Origin: Paraspadella gotoi
Taxonomy: Eukaryota; Chaetognatha
Reading direction: 5' to 3'
Assembly (NCBI GenBank): GCA_051294375.1
Contig: CM119269.1
Span: 21,313,665 to 21,377,664, forward strand
DNA length: 64,000 nucleotides
The position numbers and the translations under genes were made by a program. The notes beneath the pieces were generated by a model, which saw only the letters and a list, made by a program, of their open reading frames with translations, did not search any database and was not told the origin of the DNA. Shown piece after piece: positions 1 to 12,630 of this stretch. Numbering within the stretch: position 1 is the first letter of the stretch; every line of letters starts with the position of its first letter.

Positions 1-598
1 CGTAGAATGATCTCTTTAAATCACGATATGTTAGCTACGTAGTGAACCGAATAAAAAGAAGGAAAAGAAAGAAAAAATGAAAAAAGAATCGGAACAGAGA
101 AAAAAAAAAGGAAACTGGGAGCTAATTCTATGGAATCCTCGACTTTGGGGCGAAAATCCGATTTGATAACAAATGGGATTCTCTTTTAACGAGTTGGCGC
201 ACGATCGTCACGTGATTCGCGCGCACGTGACCTTTTTTTTATCTTCAGTCTGCACTCTATTCACGACGACGTCTCTTCTCGAGTTGCCATTCTTGTCTCG
301 TTGCCATTTCACCATGTCCTTGTACCCTCTATTCAACGTATTCTTCTCTCTTTACTATATTTTTCACAATGTAAACAGCGCTCTTTTTCTCTTGGTAGAA
401 GTTATTGCTTTAGAGTCATCGAATATTTGATGCGAAGACATAATGTTGAAGAGTAACATCGCTTTATGAGATTAACACATATATTTTTTTAAAAAGAGCA
501 AAATATTTCGGTTAATATTGCTTAACCATAATTAATTTGCAGTATGAGAGTGAAATGAGAAAAGAAACTCACTAAGAAATTTTTGGCAAAACGCGAGA
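1..598. other. AT-rich stretch without a recognisable gene
   Basis: No splice-bounded open frame, RNA gene or recognisable repeat was found. The short open frame at 173-430 (plus) is T-rich, has no family resemblance and no convincing context. Treated as intergenic. Confidence 0.6.
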
Positions 599-625
599 TG
601 AGAGAAAGAGAGAGAGGAGAGAGAG

Positions 626-704
<79 letters not shown>

Positions 705-722
705 AAGAGAGAGAGAGAGAAA
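599..722. repeat. (GA)n microsatellite
   Basis: Nearly pure GA dinucleotide array with a few interruptions. The same dinucleotide recurs as long arrays on either strand throughout the first 25 kb. Confidence 0.95.
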
Positions 723-958
723 GGAAACTCGAATTCGACCTACACGTCCGTGAAAGTCTTAAAATACGTCGTCAAGGAACAGAACCTGGAAAAGGACATA
801 ACGATTACCTCTCAGAATATGCTAAAACTCACGCGAGGAATCTGCTACTTCAGAAGCTTAAAGACGACTAAAGAGGGGGTTCTTTTTTTTTTCTTTTCTT
901 GAAATTCTGGTCTCCTTACTTGACATTTAAATTTTTCCCTCATTGGCTCTCTTTGACT

Positions 959-979
959 CTTTCTCTCTCTCCTCTCTCT

Positions 980-1078
<99 letters not shown>

Positions 1079-1115
1079 CTCTCTCCTCTCCATTCTCTCT
1101 CTCTCTCTCTCTCTC
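959..1115. repeat. (CT)n microsatellite
   Basis: About 155 bp of CT repeat with short CCTCTC interruptions. Long open frames on both strands here (Ser-Leu or Arg-Glu repeats) are only translations of the dinucleotide. Confidence 0.95.
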
Positions 1116-1766
1116 CGTTTGCCAAAATTTCTTTTCTCATTTCGCTCCCTTACAGCAAATGAATTATGGTTAAGCAACATTAGCCGAGGTGGTCGAGACC
1201 AGAGGACCTCTCTTAAAGATCCACCGAGTAACGACTGAGACGAGAAACCTTTATAGCACGTTGAACCTGACCTATGCCAATTTATAATTCAACAATCGTA
1301 AATTAAAAAAAAAAGTTAACATTAACCTGTCACGACGCTGTTCACGATGACTGTACATCCCGTACTCCCACTTTCGTCAATTAGTTTCTCGTTTCTTTTA
1401 ATTTGATTTCTACGTATCTAATCGTATCTATGTATCCGTAATCTATAATTCCATATAGTATATAGTATTATAGTATATATAAATTTTTCTACGCCCCCAG
1501 TCCCCTGCATCCCTTCACGGTTTATATTGAGGCGGCGTTCTCCTTCACCCCAGCCGAAGAGAGAGAGAAGGCAAAGGGAATAAGCCCGTCGGTTCCCAAC
1601 TAATCTTCCTCGCAACCCTTTCAAACTAAAATCCCTTCTTTTCATCCCCGAGCATTAGTAGATTACTATTTTTACTTTTTGTCTCTCATACTTTTTTTTT
1701 TACATTTTTTAAAAATATTTTCTCTTACGAGCTTGCTTTTTTTCATTCTTAGTTTGTTTTTAACTT
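1116..1766. other. Non-coding stretch, nothing recognised
   Basis: Mixed-composition sequence between two microsatellites. Short minus-strand open frames have no recognisable similarity or splice context. Confidence 0.55.
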
Positions 1767-1768
1767 TT

Positions 1769-1769
1769 T

Positions 1770-1853
<84 letters not shown>

Positions 1854-1881
1854 TTTTTCTTTCTTTCTTTCTTTCTTTCTT
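1769..1881. repeat. (TTTC)n microsatellite
   Basis: Tetranucleotide array of about 28 units with one TTTTT interruption. It produces a spurious Lys/Arg/Glu-rich frame on the minus strand. Confidence 0.95.
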
Positions 1882-2174
1882 GTTTTTTCTTTGATCTTTT
1901 TTTAATTTTATTCTTCTTATTTTTTTCTTTAATCTTTTATTTTTTCTAATGAGAGAACTTGTAGAAGATGAAGAATGAGTCAACAATGCAAGCATCTCAG
2001 TCGTTAGTCCATCACAGCAGCGCAAAGATCAACTACCGGACTCAAGGTCGACTACAGAAGGTCGACTACAGAAGGTCGACTACAGAACCTGCTCAGCGCA
2101 ATAGTCGAGTGCTGACTAAAGGAGGAAGGAAGGAAGGAAAAGATTTCGTGGAGAGTCGGCTTGGCCCAAAGACA

Positions 2175-2176
<2 letters not shown>

Positions 2177-2231
<55 letters not shown>
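2177..2231. repeat. (CT)n microsatellite
   Basis: Pure CT dinucleotide array. Just upstream, at 2040-2090, a 15-bp unit (GGTCGACTACAGAA) occurs three times in tandem. Confidence 0.9.
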
Positions 2232-2234
<3 letters not shown>

Positions 2235-2301
2235 GCGTCCCCTGGAGGTGCCAACATTAATTAACTAATTGTTCTTTTGTTGAGGCATAATCATTGCTGA
2301 C

Positions 2302-2333
2302 GTCGACGACGACGACGACGACAGCGACGACGA
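2302..2333. repeat. (GAC)n trinucleotide array
   Basis: Short GAC/GTC trinucleotide array. Similar arrays recur at 3840-3985, 6040-6068, 7490-7517, 17250-17270, 17940-17993 and 19548-19580, making GAC/GTC a dominant trinucleotide of this scaffold. Confidence 0.85.
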
Positions 2334-2699
2334 GCGCAGGTGCGCAGCTTGTGAAAAACGAGTTTCGTTCTCGCCCTCTTCGGACTTGTCGACATTCGCT
2401 CAGTTTCGTCGCGGTCAATTAATTGACAGATTTCGACTTGACTGAGTCGACAGTGAGTCGTACTGTCATTTTTTGTTGATTCATTCGTTCTATCAGGATT
2501 TTACACTACTAATCTTAAAAATAATAATTCATCCGGTTTAGGCTTTTATAGATTTATAAACGAAACAATAACGAATTCTATCGACCTCGTTTTCGTTTTA
2601 AAAACAATCTAATAAAGTATTAAGGTTAAGATTCTACAATCGTTTCCGTTCGGCAACATAATCGTGAAACCAAGAGAAAAAGCGATTTCTATCGCCAAA

Positions 2700-3240
2700 C
2701 AAAACTAAAACGTGGAAAATGAGAAGAGAGAGAAAAAAAAAGCGTGGATGCAAACAGAAGGCTAAAGCCCAGGATGTAAGCAGAAGGCAAAAATCCTCCC
2801 TCCCCGTATGTAATCCGTGTCGAGGGTCAATCTTATTTGGTTAAAGATTAGAGAGGAAGAGAGAAAAAGAACCAAGGAAGGAAAATGGGATAAGAGGGAG
2901 ATTCGTGGGTGGATTCCAAGGGAGGGGGGGCGAGAATGGGGGCGGATTGAGTAGGAAAAGGGGGAAAGAGGTGGTCTGGAGAGTGGCATAGAGTGAGGGT
3001 GAGGTGGAGAAAGAAAGGTGCAGAGAAATAAGAAGTGAGAGAGGCAAAACAGCGATAGGGGAAAGAGATGTAAGGAAATAGAAGAAATGGGGTAGAGAGG
3101 AAGAGCGAGAGAGACTAGGGAGAGAAGGGGAAAGGGGTAGAAGATAAGAAAAAGATGTGGAAAAGGGAGGGTGGGAGGTATTAAGATGTGGAAGAGGGAG
3201 GATTGGAGGTATGGGAGGTATTAAGTAAAAAGTATATATA
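2700..3240. repeat. Purine-rich (GGGAGG-type) low-complexity tract
   Basis: The plus strand is strongly purine-biased with recurrent GGGAGG, GGAAAGG and GTGGAAAAGGGAGG motifs. Near 3155-3225 a GGGAGGTATTAAG motif repeats. Open frames on the pyrimidine strand are Pro/Ser/Leu-rich by composition only. Confidence 0.6.
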
Positions 3241-3493
3241 TATATATAGTATGGAAAGTAAAACCACATTGCAGAGCCGGAGTGATTTTAGTGAGAGAGC
3301 GACTCGATTGAGTATGAGCGGATACGAGGAGGGGTGGGTGCTGGGTAAGTCAGCACAAGTTTGATGAATAAAACACAACATAGTGGGTGTGGCCGATCCA
3401 ATCGCTGGATAAAAAAAAAGTTTTCGAGGAACCAAAAAAAAAAAAAGAAAAAAAAAGGAAAAGAGATACGGGAAGAAAGGAGAGCCGAAGAAA

Positions 3494-3682
3494 ATGGGCA
3501 ATTCGAATGCGCAGGCGCCCACAAATAATCAGGAAAAACAACCCCTCGTTTCCCAAAAACCGGCGCCGTTCGTTACAAATGGATTTAGACCTGACGACGA
3601 CGACTTTCGACTACGACGAAACAACGAAAAAGGCGGCGACGACGACGAAGACGACGGCGAAGAAGGCAGGAATTTCAACTAA
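3494..3682 (+). CDS. Possible first exon of an acidic protein beginning MGNSN
   Basis: Family not recognised. A 62-residue open frame starts at an ATG in good context (AAAATGG) and begins MGNSN, which fits the N-myristoylation pattern (Gly2, small residue at position 5). A proline/glutamine-rich segment follows, then an Asp/Glu-rich tail (DDDEDDGEE) that is partly the translation of GAC repeats. The first 30 residues have more varied codon use than the surrounding simple sequence, which is why it is listed. No downstream exon could be joined to it. It may equally be a chance open frame. Confidence 0.25.
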   Translation: MGNSNAQAPTNNQEKQPLVSQKPAPFVTNGFRPDDDDFRLRRNNEKGGDDDEDDGEEGRNFN

Positions 3683-5640
3683 TTTTTTTTTTCTGTACAA
3701 CTTTGGGTTGTTATTTTCTCAACGTATTTTTTTTCGTCGTTGATTTTGTCGTTGTTCAGCCGGCGGGTCTCTCAGCTTGGCGATCGATCCCCAATCTCGC
3801 AACTTTGGGGAGGGGGGTTTGTTGATGTTGCAGGCGCAGCCGTCGTCGTCGTAGTCGTCGTCTTCGTTTCCTAAACCAGGTGGACTTGGATGCCCATTTG
3901 TTTTCCTACGATGTTAAGGACAATCAGTCAAGAGACGTCGTTGTCGTCCTCGTCGTCGTCGTCGTAGCCTCGTTTTCGTCGTCATCATCACGTCGTGCAA
4001 TGTCGTCGTTGTTGCGGTCGACATAATCGTTGCTGTCGGCTACAAAAAGATAAATTTATCAACAAATGAGTTATCCAACAAAAACAAAAATGAAAAAAAG
4101 CTTTATAATGGGGTTTCCTTCGTGCGCTGCCAGGCAACCAAATATGGTAAACAAAGCATGCGTCTTGCTCGTCTGGTCATTTGTTCATTTCTTCGTTTTG
4201 ATTTTTTTTTCCCGTTTAGTAGTAAATTAACTCATCAAAGTCATAGGTTAGTAACCGAAGATTCGTTCTTTCCTTTCTTTTCCCTACCTTTTTCGTGCTT
4301 TCCTTTCCATCACGATTATTCCACGCGTTCATTCATTCCGTTTATTCATCCTTTCGTTCACACGTTCCCCGCTCTCTCCCTTCGGGTCAAATCTCATCAA
4401 AATTCCGCGCCAACGAATCGGACAAAGATTGAGACGTTTTCCTCCGACGCCACTTGTGGATCCTCCATCGGAAGAGGATGAGGAGGCGGAGGAGCAGGAG
4501 GCGGAGGAGGAGGCGGAAGGGAGAAAAGCCAAAGAAATGAGGTTGATTACTTAAAAAATAAATGAGAGGAGATCGACTGGCAATTTACAGGTACTGGTCG
4601 AAGACGAATTTAAACCTTTTTATATGTATATCGTAAAGTTTTCTTTTGTATGGGAAAGAAAATAAAAGAGAAGTTGGATCCCTCCGCCCCCCAAAAAAAA
4701 AGATCCAAAAAGAAAGAAAGAGGGGGAGGGGCGTTGAAAAAAAAAAAAAAAACAGAAAAAGAAAAAGAGGATGAAATGGAGAGGAGCTCAGGAACAACCG
4801 AAGCGCGAAATAGGGCAGCGGGGAAAACTGATGCGATTTTAATTGGGGAGAATGAGGAGAAGTAGAAGAGGGGATTGGGAGAGGGTCGTCCCCCCCCCCC
4901 CAAAAAAAAAGACAGGAGAGTCGAAGGAAGAAATCTAAGCGCGTCTCGGCATCGGATTAAGGATCCACCATCGCAGAATCGTGGCACCGGAAGGCGGGAA
5001 AAATGGAAGGCGGCGGTCGGAGGTCGCCTTCGAACCGAAAGATCGGATGACGTCGCCGACCCGAGTCCTGATTGGCTCCACGTCGCTTAGCGGAATTCGT
5101 CTTGCTGATTATAAGTCATTGATAAATGATTATAAATGATAAATGATAAATAAATTATAAATATATTATAAATGATTTGAAGTAATATAACGCACAATTT
5201 TCGTTCTGTTAGGAATATGATAATCAAAAAATATGATAAACAAAAAAAAAACTTGAGATTTGTACAATCGGGTTAGCATCCGAACTTATCCAAACATTGC
5301 ATAATGGCATTCGCATTTTTCCAAATAGATTTTTTCAAAAAGAAAATAACTTCGCAAAAACGGCATGGCTGTTAATAATAAAATTTTTACGATGTAGTTT
5401 TTTACTTAAATAGCGCAAAATTTAAAATTACGTATTATTTGTTTTTAAATTTAACGTAACAAGTGATAAAATAGTCGTTAATAAAAGTATTAGTATTACG
5501 AAAAGGAAAAAAAAAGAGAAAACCCATTACTACCCGAAGTACCCATTAATAGATATGCCTTCATAACACAACATCCTTAACAATATTGAATTATCGATTT
5601 ATTGATAGGAAATACTTTTTTACCACATTCGTCGAGATAA
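3683..5640. other. Intergenic stretch with GTC arrays and purine tracts
   Basis: Contains (GTC)n clusters at 3840-3860 and 3936-3985, a GGAGGCGGAGG tract at 4475-4520, poly-A-rich purine tracts at 4690-4920 and an AT-rich block at 5100-5640. No splice-consistent coding exon was recognised. Confidence 0.55.
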
Positions 5641-6039
5641 AGAACAAATTTTTGCGAGGTAAGTGCTCCAGAAGAAAAAGTAAAAAAATATATATAAAAA
5701 ATATATAAATATATATTTTATATAAAATATAAAAATGAACATTTTGAAATTCTCTCTGTCTCTCTCTCTCTTTCTCTGTCTCTCTCTCTTTCTCTTTTTC
5801 TCTCGGAATGATCCTCTTGAGCTCGATTTCATTGCGGAGGCAATAAAGTTGAAATGGTATTCACCGCGGCGACGAAAACCCCGGAGTCGAAGAAGCGACA
5901 GAAGAAACGAAAAACAAAACGGGAATTCCTCAAAACAAACAACCGAGATGTAAAATTTAAACGAAAGAACAACGAAAAAAAACAAAAAACCACCGCGGCC
6001 AACGAAAAAACTGACAACAGTTACGACAAAAACAACAAC

Positions 6040-6068
6040 AATGACGACGACGACGACGACGACGACGA
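6040..6068. repeat. (GAC)n trinucleotide array
   Basis: Nine or so GAC units within a locally Lys/Arg/Asp-coding frame that is compositional and not conserved. Confidence 0.85.
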
Positions 6069-6198
6069 AGACGAAAGGACGAAACGCGATAAACTCGAAT
6101 TGGATGCGACGTAAGCGATTCCCCAGTCGGCTTCTTTTCTCTCCTTCGAAAACAAGAAGAAAACCTCCGCTTTATCTTAAACTTGTTTTCGACTCGGA

Positions 6199-8329
<2,131 letters not shown>

Positions 8330-8330
<1 letters not shown>

Positions 8331-9108
8331 AGGAAAGAAAAGAAAAAGAAAAAGGGAGGAAAGGGAGAGGAAGGAGACTTTAGAAAAAAAAAGAAAAAGG
8401 AAAAGGGAAGAAAGCGAGAGGAAGGAGGATTTGGAAAAAGAAAAAGGAAAAGGGAGGAAAGCGAGAGAAAGGAGGATTTAGAAAGAGAAAAATAAAAATA
8501 AAAAGAGAGGAAAGCGGGAAGAAAGAGGATTTAGAAAAAGAAAAATAAAAAGAGAGGAAAGCGGGAAGAAAGAGGATTTAGAAAAAGAAAAATAAAAAGA
8601 GAGGAGAGCGGGAAGAAAGAGGATTTAGAAAAAGAAAAAGAAAAAGGGAGGAAAGCGAGAGGAAGGAGGATTTAGAAAGAGAAAAAGGAAAAGGGAGGAA
8701 AGTGAGAGGAAGGAGGATTTAGAAAGAGAAAAATAAAAATAAAAAGAGAGGAAAGCGGGAAGAAAAAGGATTTAGAAAAAGAAAAATAAAAAGAGAGGAA
8801 AGCGGGAAGAAAGAGGATTTAGAAAAAGAAAAAGAAAAAGGGAGGAAAGCAAAAGGAAGGAGGATTTAGAAAAAGAAAAAGGAAAAGGGAGGAAAGCGAG
8901 AGGAAAGAGGATTTAGAAAAAGAAAAAGAAAAAGGAAAAGGGAGGAAAGCAAGAGGAAGAAGGATTTAAAAAAAGAAAAAGAAAAAGGGAGGAAAGCGAG
9001 AGGAAGGAGGATTTAGAAAAAGAAAAAGAAAAAGGAAAAGGGAGGAAAGCAAGAGGAAGGAGGAAAAAGAAAAAGAAAAAGGGAGGAAAGCGAGAGGAAG
9101 GAGGATTT
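8330..9108. repeat. Purine minisatellite, ~45-50 bp unit, about 16 copies
   Basis: Tandem array whose unit consists of GAGGAAGGAGGATTTAG, a run of AAAAAG repeats and GGGAGGAAAGC. The GGATTTAGAAA landmark recurs about every 45-50 bp from 8430 to 9010. Units vary in the number of AAAAAG hexamers, so the array has two levels of repetition. The strand is almost purely purine for 780 bp. Confidence 0.92.
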
Positions 9109-9165
9109 AATGCTCTGCTGGTCGGATGTTCCTTTCGCGACGTTTGTCAGGCAACGAGCCTCTTA

Positions 9166-9345
9166 ATGGCTTCGCGTCGCGTTCGCGTCGTCTTCGTCGA
9201 AAACGACGACGACGGCCGCCGCCGCCGCGCCGCGGCCGCGCCCGCCCCGCGGCCGCGCCGCCTCCGCCCGCCGCCCGCCGCCGCCTCCGCCGCCGCCGAC
9301 GCCGGAGACCCGCCGTCGCCGGAGACTTCCATCTTGGCTCGATCG
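9166..9345 (+). CDS. CpG-rich open frame, possible first coding exon
   Basis: An ATG at 9166 opens a frame rich in Arg, Ala, Pro and Asp (begins MASRRVRVVF) that runs through a CCG/GCC block (about 9205-9310) to a good splice donor, GATCG|GTAAGG, near 9345. The composition matches a CpG-island first exon, and the block is by far the most GC-rich part of the window. No downstream exon was joined, and the Ala/Pro/Arg content is largely the translation of CCG repeats, so function is unknown. Confidence 0.25.
9205..9310. repeat. (CCG)n/(GCC)n CpG-rich block
   Basis: About 100 bp of almost pure G+C containing CCGCGGCCGC-type motifs. It is an isolated GC island in otherwise AT-leaning DNA, compatible with a promoter or 5' exon or with an expandable trinucleotide tract. 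Confidence 0.8.
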
Positions 9346-9439
9346 GTAAGGAAGCCGGAAAAATAGCGGGAAGGTTCGCGTTCTCGTACTACGAATATTT
9401 TTTAATATTGTTTCTTCACATTATATTAAATTTTACTTA

Positions 9440-10761
9440 AACTTCAAAATGAACTTTTTGGCATCGATCGTCCCCTTTCCTCATTAGATTGAAATATTTA
9501 TTTTCGCTCCCTTTTAGTTTTAGCTCCTTCTGAAAAAGCGATGACAACGACGACGAATTTGAATGAGAATCCCGGATCCGGCCGTCGGGCGCCGACTGCG
9601 GCGTGCGATAAAGTGAACGACGACGACGCCGGCGACGAAAAACGACGACGATGACGTGGCGGCGTTTTGATCAAAAACAGGTACGATTGCTTCGACTCCC
9701 TCGAATGGGAGACTCACCCCCTTCGAGACAATTCGGAAATCAGATGGGGCATGCCGGCGCGGCGGGGAAGAGGAAAAAAAGAGATTAAAAAGAAAGATTG
9801 GGAGCAAAAGAAATTGAAGAGGAGGTGAAGGCGACCAAAAGAGGAGAATTGGAGGCGATAGAAAGAACGAATGAATTGCCCGGGGAGAGGCGCTGAAAAG
9901 TGATCACCGATCAGGAGCTATTTTTTGAAAGGGAGTCTCGGATGATCTAAGGGTCATTCCCCTTTTCTCGGCTTTTCTCTTTCATTCTCCGATCCCAACG
10001 GCTGCTACTGCTGATGCTTTGTCATCAGGAAGCAACAGCTGGTTGATCCATGTGATTCGTTTATAGTGACTTTATGACGTTTTCGTCGGTAGAATCACAA
10101 TGAACAAAAGACAGGACCGATTGTAAATATACTTACGAGTTATATAAACAAGGAAACAAAGAAATAAATAAAAATTCATAAAATGACATGGTATCTTTAA
10201 TATCGTTCTTCTCTTCCTCGATGTTGCCCGATGTCGATCGTCTCATCATCGCATTCGTTAACCTTCTTAGAAAATGTTCTTTGGTCTTGAGCCACGCCTA
10301 CAAGTCTAACCGCTTGCCAATCTGCTTCCACTCCATTCAACTCACTGGCTAGTCCATTTTTAGCTTCCATTTTTTTTGAAATTATAATTTTAAGAGTTCC
10401 ACGAACACGGCATTTAGCTAAATGACTAAGTGACTCAAAACTAACTAACTAACCAGTTTTTTTCTGTAATTATCTTGAAGCGAACCGGCTCCATGTTTCC
10501 CACAGGCGTCACCCAGAAATCGTGCAGAAAAGAAGAAAAAGTTGCTTTCTGCAACGCTATTCCTATTTGCTAAAAAAGAAAGAGGTAAAGAAGAAAATAT
10601 TCGCCGTTAGAGACTCTAGCGAGCTTACTTACCTTCCAACGCATCACAGTTCGTAATTGGAAAAAAAAAAAACTGTTTGGGTGTGTTCGATAATTTTACT
10701 GGCAAAATAATAAACGGTGTGTTCGAAAGACAATGAGGTATAATATCTATTCGCTATTCGC
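9440..10761. other. Downstream flank of the glycosyltransferase gene, no gene recognised
   Basis: Contains GAC-rich sequence at 9540-9660 ending in a donor-like ACAG|GTACGA near 9680, then AT-rich DNA. The 3' untranslated region of the minus-strand gene whose stop lies at 10762-10764 should occupy part of it. Confidence 0.5.
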
Positions 10762-12543
10762 TCAAGAAGAGCCAGTCGCCCCGGCCGAAGCGGCCGCCGG
10801 CGCCGCCACTTTTGACGCGTTCGACGAGAGAGTCGGTGCAGCCACGCGACTGATGAGAGAGTAAAGCGTGGGATTTTTCCGCGTCTGCCAACTCGTGGAA
10901 GGTGAGTCTGAAAGGAGAAGTACAAATGAATTGTATTTTACGTCGCAATAAAAAAAACCTTACCCAAACGTCCTAAAACCCGACCGAAATCCTCACCCTC
11001 AGGTTTGAGCGGACTGAAAATCCTGGGGACTTTCTTGACGTCGACGACGACGTGGACGAAGGCGTCAGCGAGGACGACACGTTCCAGGGAAAACCCCGCC
11101 TCCATGATCGTGTTGAGACCCTCGTGACGATACCGATTCTTCGTCGTACGGATGAGTCGGAGTCTGACGGATTTAATATCATATTACGTATAACTACTAT
11201 GTTTAATTGTTTATGTTTTGTATATTCATTTTATTTTTAATATTAGATTATTTGAGATTAAAGACGAAATCTTTTACATCAACGATTTTTATTTTTAAAG
11301 GTGCATACAAGTTTCGGCTTTCATTCAAGCCTTCATCAGTGCTTCAAAAGCAAACCAACGAAAGAAAGTTTAATAACAATATAATATTAGATTGTAATCT
11401 AAGAAGAATAGTACTAAGAAATAATTCAGGGATGGAGAAAATCAGAACCAATCAGAGAAAATTAGAACCAATTCAGGGATGGAGAAAATCTCGACACAGT
11501 TATAAGTGACGGTGCAGCGATATCTCGCAACTTTGCCTCATTTGCGGAACAGCATGAACCACTTTTTCTGGCTCATCCAGCGTTCGATCGCCGGCCATAG
11601 TGGCGCTCTGGCATATCGTGACGCATCCGGTTTAAGCGTGTCAATAGCTGAGGAATTACGTTCAACAATTGCCATATATGGGCAGAAGGAAACTCTTCCT
11701 TATTAATGCACGATGGAATGAGACAATAAGCGAAAAAGTTGATCGTCATCATCATTTCTTGACAGATGAATTGTTTGCTGTCTTATTAGGCCAGTCTTTG
11801 AACGACCCTCACCCGAAGCTTACCTTTCGGGTCGATTGAGTTCGAGTTCTGCCCATCGCCGCTTGTGCGACAGCATCGTGTAGCGGAAGGTAGCCTTGTT
11901 GGCTTTGCTGAAGCGACGGATCAGGACATCTGGGTAAGTGAAGGTAAGTACCAAGTCTTAGTGGGATAAGGGAATAAAGATTTCGATGTCCTTTACATCG
12001 CAGAATAAATACAGAATTTATTTATTTTAAAATTGAAAAAAAAAAATTGTAATTAAAATGAAGATGTATAAAATGGAAAACGTTTAATGTTTTGAGACAA
12101 ATTCACAAAGAAAGTGATTTTTTTCAATCAAAATTTTTGTTGGGAAAAAAACTTTTTCATCTCAAGACAAATATAATTATACATATATTTTAAGTTTTGT
12201 TTTTAAGATTTGCGTCTAACTTGCGTGCTGCGCCCTCGTTCCAAAGTCATCGTCCTCTCCGCCCCAGCCCCAGTACAAGTTGGAGAAGCCATTGAGGGAG
12301 ACGTATTGATCTCGAGTCGCCGCCAACACACCTCCCACCATTGTGTAGTACATCGTTCTGAGGAACAATTTATTGAGAAAGAGAGAGAGAGAGAGAGAAT
12401 TTTGAATTTGAATTTATTCAATGGGGCTTTAGGCACAAAATAAAACAATAGGCCATAAAAAGCTACTTTATTACATTAAGTCTACGAATTTAGGCATTCA
12501 TCATGAAATCTTTCCAATTTACAATTTATGCATGTATTTTCCC

Positions 12544-12630
<87 letters not shown>

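Noticed and set aside
845-1180. Long open frames across the CT/GA microsatellite on both strands
   Set aside because: Pure translation of a dinucleotide repeat (Arg-Glu or Ser-Leu); no splice or family evidence.
1672-2025. 117-codon Lys/Arg/Glu-rich frame
   Set aside because: Generated by the TTTC tetranucleotide array.
12221-12230. GC-AG splice donor (CAC|GCAAGT) for galactosyltransferase exon 8
   Set aside because: It gives the wrong phase for exon 9 (immediate stop). The GT donor four bases on (GCAA|GTTAGA) keeps the frame and the family alignment.
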